Assembly (NCBI GenBank): GCA_015065105.1
Contig: SVQZ01000004.1
Location: forward strand, 1-64,000
Direction of reading: 5' to 3'
Length of the DNA: 64,000 nt
From: Oscillospiraceae bacterium
Lineage (GTDB): Bacteria > Bacillota > Clostridia > Oscillospirales > CAG-272
Under the pieces are notes generated by a model. It had not been told where the DNA came from, did not search any database, and was given only the letters and a program-made list of their open reading frames with translations. Positions 58,073 through 64,000 of the stretch are shown here, piece by piece; the stretch's first letter is position 1, and each line of letters begins with the position of its first letter. The translations under genes were made by a program, and so were the position numbers.

Positions 58073-58936
58073 ATGAAAAAGTTTACAAAAGTTTTAGCAC
58101 TTGCACTTGTAGCTGTTATCTGCTTAGGCATGCTTGCAGCTTGCGGTAAGGTTGAAAAGGATGATACCCCCGCTTCTAAGGTTATTGATATTCCGTTGAC
58201 CGACGAGCTCTACGCATTCGGTGTTGATAAGGATCAGCCCGAGCTTCTCGAAAAGGTTAACGAATTCATCGCTCAGATCATGGAAGACGGTACCTTCGAT
58301 GAGATCTGTAACAACTACTTCGGCGACGGTACTCCCGTAGCTGTTGAGCCCGTTGACCGTAACGATGCAAAGGATCAGCTCGTTGTAGCTACCAACGCAG
58401 AGTTTGAGCCCTTTGAATATAAAAAGGGTAACAAGTATTACGGCGTTGATATGGAGATCGCAGCAAAGCTTGCTGAGTATCTTGACGTTGAGCTCGTAAT
58501 CGAAAATATGAAGTTTGACGCTGTTTGTCTTTCTGTTGGTAACCACCAGTGCGATATAGCAATGGCAGGTCTTACCGTTAAGCCCGAAAGAGAAGAGATG
58601 GTGACCTTCTCCGATACATACTACACCGCTTCCCAGAAGCTTATCGTTCCCGGCGACAACACCGAGTTCGATGATTGCAAGACCGCAGAGGACGTTATCG
58701 CTATCCTCGACAAGAAGGACGACTCCACAAAGATCGGTTTCCAGAACGGCACAACAGGTCAGTTCTTTGTAGTTGGTGATGATGAATGGGAATTTGAAGG
58801 CTTCAAGGTTTCTTCTGCAGGTTATTCAAGCGGTTCTCTTGCAGTTCAGGATATGATCCACGGTAACGTTGACTACGTTATCATCGACTCCGCTCCTGCA
58901 ATATGCATTACCGAGGCTATCAACGCAGTTTCTTAA
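58073..58936 (+). CDS. Amino-acid-binding lipoprotein with circularly permuted order
   Basis: 287 residues. Lipobox MLAAC (Cys 23). The domain is family 3 solute-binding, but the order is shifted: residues about 35-82 (IPLTDELYAFGVDKDQPELL through FDEICNNYFG) match what is normally the last 50 residues of such proteins. The usual N-terminal strand follows at about 102 (LVVATNAEFEPFEY), then GVDMEIAAKLAEYL, CDIAMAGLTVKPEREE, IGFQNGTTGQFF and VIIDSAPA, after which the protein ends at ITEAINAVS with no C-terminal segment. Both lobes are therefore present. It should feed the permease and ATPase that follow. GGAGG lies before the ATG. Confidence 0.9.
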   Translation: MKKFTKVLALALVAVICLGMLAACGKVEKDDTPASKVIDIPLTDELYAFGVDKDQPELLEKVNEFIAQIMEDGTFDEICNNYFGDGTPVAVEPVDRNDAKDQLVVATNAEFEPFEYKKGNKYYGVDMEIAAKLAEYLDVELVIENMKFDAVCLSVGNHQCDIAMAGLTVKPEREEMVTFSDTYYTASQKLIVPGDNTEFDDCKTAEDVIAILDKKDDSTKIGFQNGTTGQFFVVGDDEWEFEGFKVSSAGYSSGSLAVQDMIHGNVDYVIIDSAPAICITEAINAVS

Positions 58937-58950
58937 TTCAAATAGATATA

Positions 58951-58988
58951 AAGGCAAGCACCTCACCCTGCGGTGAGGTATTTGTCTT
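58951..58988 (+). terminator. Hairpin between binding-protein and permease genes
   Basis: ACCTCACC (58960-58967) pairs with GGTGAGGT (58972-58979) around CTGC, followed by TTTGTCTTG. Such hairpins usually lower expression of the membrane genes relative to the binding protein. Confidence 0.6.
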
Positions 58989-59007
58989 GTAATAAAGGAT
59001 TTTCAAT

Positions 59008-59718
59008 ATGGGTAATTTTAGTTTAAAAATACAAACATTTATTGACACCTTCATAGAAGCCGAAGGATACAAAGATGTAATTCAAGGCTTAGAGAACACC
59101 GTCAAGATAGCCGTCTTAGGTCTTATTATTGGTATAGTTATAGGTACCCTTATAGCAACTGTGAGAGTAATACCAAAATATAAGGTATTGCCTCGCATTT
59201 TGAACAGTATATGCAGCCTTTACGTTGCTTTCTTCCGCGGTACTCCTATGGTTGTACAACTCCTTTTGTTCTATTACGTCTTCCTGCCTCTTCTCGGCTT
59301 GAAGGTGCCCTCTGTAACTGTTGCTATCATTGCATTCGGTCTCAATAGCGGAGCGTATATTTCCGAGATCATGCGAGGCGGTATTCTTTCTGTTGACAGC
59401 GGACAGATGGAGGGCGGACGCGCCATGGGTCTTTCCTTCGGCGCCACAATGATGAAGATAGTTATACCCCAGGCGGTAAAGAATATTCTTCCCACAATGG
59501 GTAACGAATTCATCACTCTTATCAAAGAGACTTCTGTTGTAAGCTTTGTCGGTGCAACAGACCTTTACGTTGCATTCAGCTACATAGGTGCAAACAGCTA
59601 TGAGTTTATGGTGCCCTATCTCTGTATGGCTCTCATTTACATAGTGCTTGTTCTTTTGATAAGCCTTGGTATAAAATTACTTGAAAGGAGCCTGAGAAAA
59701 AGTGATAAGAGTATCTAA
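59008..59718 (+). CDS. Amino-acid ABC transporter permease
   Basis: 236 residues, five membrane segments. The HisM/GlnP family pattern is present: [40 protein letters not shown] and the EAA loop [20 protein letters not shown]. It probably forms a homodimer. It overlaps the ATPase gene by 17 bp. Confidence 0.94.
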   Translation: MGNFSLKIQTFIDTFIEAEGYKDVIQGLENTVKIAVLGLIIGIVIGTLIATVRVIPKYKVLPRILNSICSLYVAFFRGTPMVVQLLLFYYVFLPLLGLKVPSVTVAIIAFGLNSGAYISEIMRGGILSVDSGQMEGGRAMGLSFGATMMKIVIPQAVKNILPTMGNEFITLIKETSVVSFVGATDLYVAFSYIGANSYEFMVPYLCMALIYIVLVLLISLGIKLLERSLRKSDKSI

Positions 59719-60499
59719 GCTTTGTAAACAATTCGGGGACAATCTTGTCCTTAACAATATAGATCTTGAGATAGAAAAAGCGGAAAAGGTCGTTATTTTA
59801 GGCCCCTCGGGCTCGGGTAAAAGTACCCTTTTGCGTTGTCTTAACTGCATGGAGGACCCTACCTCGGGAAGTATTTTCTTCCATGACGTTGACATTGCAG
59901 ATCATAAGGTGGATATCAACGTTCACCGTCAGAAGATGGGTATGGTATTCCAGCATTTTAATCTTTTCAATAATAAGACCGTTTTGCAGAATATCACCCT
60001 TGCTCCTATCTACGTAGCAAAGAAAAAAGCAAGAAAAGCAAAAAAGAATAAGTTTTTCGGCTTGAGCTATAACGAAGATGACATCAAGACCAATAAGAAA
60101 ATAAAGGAAGAGGCAGAAAAAACAGCCTTCGATCTTCTGGCACAGGTTGACCTAGTTGAAAAAGCAGACGAATATCCTTCAAAGCTTTCGGGCGGTCAGA
60201 AGCAGAGAGTTGCCATTGTCCGTGCTCTTGCCATGAATCCCGACGTTATGCTCTTTGACGAGCCTACCTCCGCCCTTGACCCCGAAATGGTAGGAGAGGT
60301 GCTTGAGGTAATGAAGAATCTTGCCAAGAGCGGTATGACCATGGTCGTTGTAACTCATGAAATGGGATTTGCCCGCGAGGTTGCCGACCGTATCATATTC
60401 ATCGCAGACGGTGTTATTGCCGAGGATGCTCCTCCCGAGGAATTCTTTAATAACCCCAAAAGCGCAAGACTTAAGGAATTTTTGTCTAAGGTCATATAA
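59702..60499 (+). CDS. Amino-acid ABC transporter ATP-binding protein
   Basis: 265 residues with a GTG start at 59702 inside the permease gene (AAAGGAG about 12 nt upstream). Walker [10 protein letters not shown] (about 36-44), Q-loop MVFQHFNLF, signature [15 protein letters not shown], Walker [15 protein letters not shown] and switch [11 protein letters not shown]. GlnQ/HisP family, normally about 240 residues; the extra 25-30 residues are a lysine-rich insert ([15 protein letters not shown]) between the Q-loop and signature motif. Confidence 0.94.
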   Translation: MIRVSKLCKQFGDNLVLNNIDLEIEKAEKVVILGPSGSGKSTLLRCLNCMEDPTSGSIFFHDVDIADHKVDINVHRQKMGMVFQHFNLFNNKTVLQNITLAPIYVAKKKARKAKKNKFFGLSYNEDDIKTNKKIKEEAEKTAFDLLAQVDLVEKADEYPSKLSGGQKQRVAIVRALAMNPDVMLFDEPTSALDPEMVGEVLEVMKNLAKSGMTMVVVTHEMGFAREVADRIIFIADGVIAEDAPPEEFFNNPKSARLKEFLSKVI

Positions 60500-60503
60500 A
60501 TAT

Positions 60504-60527
60504 AAAACGCTCCTTCGGGAGCGTTTT
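60504..60527 (+). terminator. Terminator of the amino-acid ABC operon
   Basis: AAAACGCTCC-TTCG-GGAGCGTTTT (60504-60513 with 60518-60527). Confidence 0.85.
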
Positions 60528-60538
60528 CAATATTTATA

Positions 60539-60569
60539 AGGACGGAGTTTTAATTCTCCGTCCTTTTTC
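60539..60569 (+). terminator. Second tandem terminator
   Basis: AGGACGGAG (60539-60547) pairs with CTCCGTCCT (60556-60564), followed by TTTTT. An R1 remnant begins 5 nt later with the same CTTTTTCGATGTA junction as the copy at 42127. Confidence 0.75.
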
Positions 60570-60572
60570 GAT

Positions 60573-60612
60573 GTACGGAAATTACTCTGCCTTGTGCGGT
60601 TTGCCGGCAGAA
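60573..60612 (+). repeat. R1 repeat copy, 5' part only
   Basis: TACGGAAATTACTCTGCCTT then GTGCGGTTTGCCGGC. The first 20 bp match the R1 start with one or two changes; the rest is lost. Confidence 0.5.
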
Positions 60613-60713
60613 AACAGCGGCGCGTACCCTTCGGCTCTTAAAGACGAACGGACCGTTTATACCAATATATCTGTTTTCTCTAACATATAAAATATCAGTA
60701 TGAATCTTGGCCG

Positions 60714-61832
60714 TTAAAATACGTTTTTTATATTTCCGCAGAGAGACATACCCACGTAAGGTGAGTTTTTGGCATTTGAAATAAGGTTACTTTTGGTTAG
60801 AATAAAATCCTCGGTGACAGAGGCGCGGACAAAGGATGCTTTACCCTCGGTGAGATAACCGGGTCTTTTAAATCCGAGTATTTTTGACGGATTAGCACAG
60901 AGAAGCTCACAGAGACGGAAAACATCGATATATCCCGGCATCAGAAGGTAGGTGCAAAGAGCGGGGAAGACCGTCTGAAGACCAATGGCGCCGTAGGGAG
61001 CTCTTCTTATGTCAAATCCCTTATCCTCTGTGGGAGTGTGATCCGAGTCGATGCAGTCGATAGTGCCGTCAGCGATGCCGCAAATGATTCCTTCTTTATC
61101 TTTTGTGGAGCGAAGGGGCGGATAGACCTTTGAATTTGCTCCGATAAACACCGTATCCTCGTCTGTAAATGAAAAATAGTGGGGTGATGTGGAGCAACTT
61201 ACCTTTATTTTCTCTTTTTTTGCGTTTTTTATGATATTTACGCTCTCCTGTGTCGAAATTCCCCTGATATGAAGCCTGCAGCCCGTTTCTTTTGCAAGAG
61301 AGACGTATTTATATACAGAGCACGCTTCTATAAAGGAGGGCTCGCACGGTAGCTTTAAAAGGGTGGCTGTCCTTCCCTCAGCGAGACAGCTTTCGGGATA
61401 GGCGGGATCTCTTTGAGGAGAAGCAATAAGCAGCTTTTCCTCATCTGCCGTTTTTTTCATAAGAGCTCTTAACTGTCTTGAATCAAGGGTGTTTTCGCTT
61501 TCCAAAACGGTAACATTTAACTCGGAAGGAGAATAAAAGCCCTCATAGCCGTCGGTTTTATTTTCTTCGGATAACGTAAGCAGGGTGCCGTATCCTCCCC
61601 AGCGGGCGCAAAGGGCGGTGGATTCAAGAGAATCGGGAGGGGTAACGCGGGTGTAAAGATCGGTAAATAAGGGGAGCAGGTAATCTCCCTTTGCGTCGAT
61701 TTTTTCTGCGCCCTCGTATTCTGTTTTAGAAGCTATGCTTACTATTTCGCCTTTTTTATTGTCAAAAAGGAGGTCTCCGGTAAAAATGCGCTTTTCGGGT
61801 ACGGGTATCTTTGCATTTTTAATCAGTATCAT
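60714..61832 (-). CDS. Dihydroorotase-like amidohydrolase lacking most metal ligands
   Basis: 372 residues from the ATG at 61832; a GTG at 61844 lies within the ribosome-site region. The sequence follows class I dihydroorotase from end to end (PLFTDLY, ISTQESVNIIKNAKK, PHYFSFTDED, PPLRSTKDKEGIICGIADGT, DSDHTPTEDKGFDIRRAPYG), but the zinc-binding HxH after strand 1 is YTR, the HCED segment is ASPQRD and the CHVS histidine is glycine (RGIS). Only the last Asp and His remain. It is therefore probably not a working dihydroorotase and may be a structural or regulatory paralogue (as in some PyrC-like partners of aspartate transcarbamoylase). It overlaps the end of the upstream gene by 14 bp. Confidence 0.82.
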   Translation of the reverse strand: MILIKNAKIPVPEKRIFTGDLLFDNKKGEIVSIASKTEYEGAEKIDAKGDYLLPLFTDLYTRVTPPDSLESTALCARWGGYGTLLTLSEENKTDGYEGFYSPSELNVTVLESENTLDSRQLRALMKKTADEEKLLIASPQRDPAYPESCLAEGRTATLLKLPCEPSFIEACSVYKYVSLAKETGCRLHIRGISTQESVNIIKNAKKEKIKVSCSTSPHYFSFTDEDTVFIGANSKVYPPLRSTKDKEGIICGIADGTIDCIDSDHTPTEDKGFDIRRAPYGAIGLQTVFPALCTYLLMPGYIDVFRLCELLCANPSKILGFKRPGYLTEGKASFVRASVTEDFILTKSNLISNAKNSPYVGMSLCGNIKNVF

Positions 61833-62397
61833 TTTCGGTTGCACCTCCTAAAATATAGCCGTATCCGCGTTTTGTTTTAATGAGTCTTACCGAAAAACGG
61901 CTGTCTATCTTTTCCCTTAAATAATTGATATAGACCCTTACAAGATTAGGGTTTGATTTTTCTCCGAATACCTCACGGGAAAGCTCGTCAATACTTGCCT
62001 TTTTGTTATTATAAAGATATAGAAGCAGGCGGTATTCAAGCTCCGAAAGCTCTATTTTCTCTTCGTTATAGAAAGCCCCTCTTTCATAGGGCGAAAGGTA
62101 AAGTCCGCTTTTTTTCGTTTCGATTAACGGAGTATTACTCTTGTCAGAAAGTTTTTCGTCTATAAGGCTTAAAAGCTCTTTTATATCAAAGGGGCGGTGA
62201 AGATCGGCATCCTTGTCCCGTGAAAAGGTCAGCACAAAAGGACCTTTAACGCTGACACCTGCGTCAAGGTCGCATATTATGAGATCGGGAGCAGTGCTTT
62301 TTTGGGTGCTTGCCTTATATCCCCTTGCTTCAAGCTCGCATTTGAGCATTTCGGCAAAAAGGACGTCGCCGCAAAGAATGTCGATTGTTTTCATCAT
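61819..62397 (-). CDS. OmpR-type winged-helix regulator with a degenerate receiver domain
   Basis: 192 residues. The first 85 residues keep the receiver outline (IDILCGDVLFAEMLKCELEA, LIICDLD, FDIKELLSLIDE) but are shorter than the usual 115-120, and an acidic pocket and switch residues are hard to find. Residues about 105-188 are a clear Trans_reg_C DNA-binding domain (LSELEYRLLLYLYNNKKASI, VYINYLREKI, KTKRGYGYIL). No histidine kinase is encoded nearby. It may act without phosphorylation. It overlaps the dihydroorotase-like gene, so the two are co-expressed. Confidence 0.85.
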   Translation of the reverse strand: MMKTIDILCGDVLFAEMLKCELEARGYKASTQKSTAPDLIICDLDAGVSVKGPFVLTFSRDKDADLHRPFDIKELLSLIDEKLSDKSNTPLIETKKSGLYLSPYERGAFYNEEKIELSELEYRLLLYLYNNKKASIDELSREVFGEKSNPNLVRVYINYLREKIDSRFSVRLIKTKRGYGYILGGATENDTD

Positions 62398-62416
62398 GCC
62401 TCGTTTACGTATTAAT

Positions 62417-62445
62417 AAAGGCTGTCCCTCGGGACAGCCTTTAAA
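62417..62445 (-). terminator. Terminator of fba
   Basis: AAAGGCTGTCCC (62417-62428) pairs with GGGACAGCCTTT (62431-62442). Confidence 0.78.
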
Positions 62446-62464
62446 TTAATATATTGATCGTTGA

Positions 62465-63424
62465 TTAAAGGGTGTTCTTGCTGCCGAGAACGTTTTCGAT
62501 CTTGTGAGCAACCATCTTCTTAACCTCTGCACGAGCTACGGTGAGGTAGGTACGGGGGTCAAATACACCGGGCTGTTCGGTAAGAACACGTCTGATACCT
62601 GCAGTCATGGCAAGTCTGATATCCGAGTCGATATTGATCTTACATACTGCAAGGGAAGCAGCCTTACGAAGCTGTTCTTCGGGAATACCTACAGCATCGG
62701 GGAGCTTGCCGCCGATGGAGTTGATCTCCTTAACGTATTCCTGGGGAACGGAGGAAGCACCGTGGAGAACGATCGGGAATCCGGGGATCTTTTCCATGAT
62801 CTTCTCAAGAATATCGAAACGAAGGGGCGGAGGAACGAGAATTCCTTCCTCGTTTCTTGTGCACTGTGCGGGTGTGAACTTGTACGCACCGTGAGAGGTA
62901 CCGATAGAGATAGCGAGAGAGTCAACGCCGGTCTTTGCAACGAACTCTTCAACCTCTTCGGGACGGGTATATGTGGAATCCTCAGCAACAACGTCATCCT
63001 CAACGCCTGCAAGAACTCCGAGCTCGCCTTCAACAACTACTCCGCGCTCGTGAGCATACTCAACGACCTTCTTGGTAACCTCAATGTTATCCTCGAAGGA
63101 GTGGTGAGAGCCGTCGATCATAACGGAGGTAAAGCCGCCGTCGATACAAGCCTTACAGATCTCGAAATCTGCGCCGTGGTCAAGATGAAGCGCAAGGTCG
63201 ATATCGGCATCCTTGATAGCCGCGTTTGCAAGTGCAAGGAGGTATTCCTGCTTTGCATACTTACGGGCACCTGCGGAAACCTGAAGAACAACGGGAGATC
63301 TGAGCTCGCCTGCTGCTTCTGTGATCGCCTGAACTATTTCCATGTTATTGATGTTAAAAGCACCGATAGCGTAGCCGCCCTCATAAGCTTTTTTGAACAT
63401 CTCTTTTGTTGTAACTAAAGCCAT
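62465..63424 (-). CDS. fba: Class II fructose-bisphosphate aldolase
   Basis: 319 residues. ALHLDHGADF (zinc-binding and catalytic region, about residues 79-88), FTSVMIDGSHHSFEDNI, VEGELGVLAGVEDDV and ISIGTSHGAYKF are diagnostic of the class II zinc-dependent aldolase. It splits fructose 1,6-bisphosphate in glycolysis and runs in reverse in gluconeogenesis, fitting with pckG in the window. AGGAGA lies before the ATG. Confidence 0.97.
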   Translation of the reverse strand: MALVTTKEMFKKAYEGGYAIGAFNINNMEIVQAITEAAGELRSPVVLQVSAGARKYAKQEYLLALANAAIKDADIDLALHLDHGADFEICKACIDGGFTSVMIDGSHHSFEDNIEVTKKVVEYAHERGVVVEGELGVLAGVEDDVVAEDSTYTRPEEVEEFVAKTGVDSLAISIGTSHGAYKFTPAQCTRNEEGILVPPPLRFDILEKIMEKIPGFPIVLHGASSVPQEYVKEINSIGGKLPDAVGIPEEQLRKAASLAVCKINIDSDIRLAMTAGIRRVLTEQPGVFDPRTYLTVARAEVKKMVAHKIENVLGSKNTL

Positions 63425-63465
63425 TTTTTCTATCTCCTATAAAATTATTTTTTTCATATACAGTT

Positions 63466-63494
63466 ATTTTACTCTTTTTTGGTGAACAAATCAA
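63466..63494 (-). promoter_or_regulatory. Sigma-A promoter of fba
   Basis: On the minus strand TTGATT (63494-63489), 17-bp spacer, TAAAAT (63471-63466), 41 nt before the start. Confidence 0.7.
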
Positions 63495-63508
63495 TACCTT
63501 TTTAAAAA

Positions 63509-64000
63509 TTAAATGATTTCTACCCTAAATTCTATATGCTTTTCGCCCACACAGAACTCCTCTGCAAGCCAGGGACCGCAGGAATGAGAGCCTATACCGC
63601 CCATTTTTGCATCAAGACAAACGTAGGTCTCGGGCTTTGCCTTTAGCTTGTAATAATGGGTAGCATCTGTAAGGTCGCTGTCAGTATAATGCTTTGCCGA
63701 GAAAGACATCGAATCGGGAGCAACAAACCTGAGCTCTGCCTTATCCGAAGCAAGCTTTGCATAATAGGTATTGTAATGAGAACCGTTCTCCTGGGGACGG
63801 ATATAGCTTTCAAAGTTACCCTTAACGGTATTTTTGAAATATCCCATACGGCAGGCAAGGCGCTTGTCGATATAGCTCTCACCGGGGCCGTAGCCGAAGT
63901 ATTCCATCTTATCAAAGCCCTTTACCGTTTCAAACGCAATACCGAAGCGGGGCAGGGCGGGAAGGCTTTCGGAAACGTCTGCCTTTACCTTGACCTCGAG
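63509..64000 (-). CDS. Glycoside hydrolase family 2 beta-galactosidase, C-terminal part (gene continues beyond the window)
   Basis: The last 163 codons are present; the frame is open to the edge of the window, where it reads LEVKVKADVSESLPALPRFG. YFGYGPGESYIDKRLACRMG and the end FCVGEKHIEFRV match the Bgal_small_N/domain 5 region of LacZ-type beta-galactosidases. The catalytic domain is outside the window, so activity and exact specificity cannot be judged. It ends 38 bp before the fba promoter. Confidence 0.88.
   Translation of the reverse strand, partial: LEVKVKADVSESLPALPRFGIAFETVKGFDKMEYFGYGPGESYIDKRLACRMGYFKNTVKGNFESYIRPQENGSHYNTYYAKLASDKAELRFVAPDSMSFSAKHYTDSDLTDATHYYKLKAKPETYVCLDAKMGGIGSHSCGPWLAEEFCVGEKHIEFRVEII

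Overview
The window looks like chromosome from an endospore-forming, low-to-mid GC Firmicute of the Clostridia class, probably a gut or rumen anaerobe. The evidence is dipicolinate synthase (both subunits), germination protease GPR, SpoIIP, an alpha/beta-type small acid-soluble spore protein, a GTP-type PEP carboxykinase, class II fructose-bisphosphate aldolase, DUF1292 and DUF4364 proteins, AGGAGG ribosome binding sites and many consensus sigma-A promoters with 17-bp spacers. I see no phage, plasmid or transposase genes and no CRISPR array.

Layout. 1-8 kb: two divergent zinc-ribbon proteins, then a two-permease ABC-2 exporter ending in a transpeptidase-only penicillin-binding lipoprotein. 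8-14 kb: tRNA-Arg, tRNA-His, a sodium symporter, spoVFA-spoVFB and cysE-cysS. 14-22 kb: DUF1292 protein, probable 6S RNA, a transmembrane Ser/Thr kinase with a leucine-rich-repeat ectodomain, a propeller lipoprotein, an AEC transporter with rsmA, and tRNA-Thr. 22-33 kb: pckG and two giant paralogous papain-like surface proteases. 33-44 kb: a sugar ABC importer, several lipoproteins, a sigma factor and an oligopeptide-binding protein. 44-49 kb: gpr-spoIIP, a CHAP/SLH surface protein and a SASP. 49-57 kb: an unusual membrane-linked zinc-ribbon helicase and a ydjI-ydjG-ydjH-like cluster. 57-64 kb: a uridine-kinase-like protein, an amino-acid ABC importer, a dihydroorotase-like pseudoenzyme with a winged-helix regulator, fba, and the 3' end of a GH2 beta-galactosidase gene.

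The most unusual content lies between genes. (1) Two copies (273 and 274 bp) of a structured element sit exactly at gene terminators; several stems differ between the copies by compensating base changes. One copy is flanked by a 22-bp direct repeat, and the other separates a gene from a terminator that its paralogue still keeps next to its stop codon. (2) A short dispersed repeat (here called R1, start consensus TATAGGAAATTRCT, GC-rich 3' hairpin) occurs about 18 times. It often starts a few bases after the T-run of a terminator; one copy lies in a protease leader between 9-bp direct repeats, and another supplies the stop codon of the helicase. (3) A palindrome array precedes a broken four-helix-bundle (S23/Avd-like) gene. 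(4) Two sets of phased short direct repeats lie upstream of the sugar ABC operon.

Among the proteins, the strongest oddity is an amino-acid-binding lipoprotein (58073-58936) whose usual C-terminal segment is at its N-terminus, which is the arrangement of a circular permutation. All calls are from reading the sequence; no database search was run.
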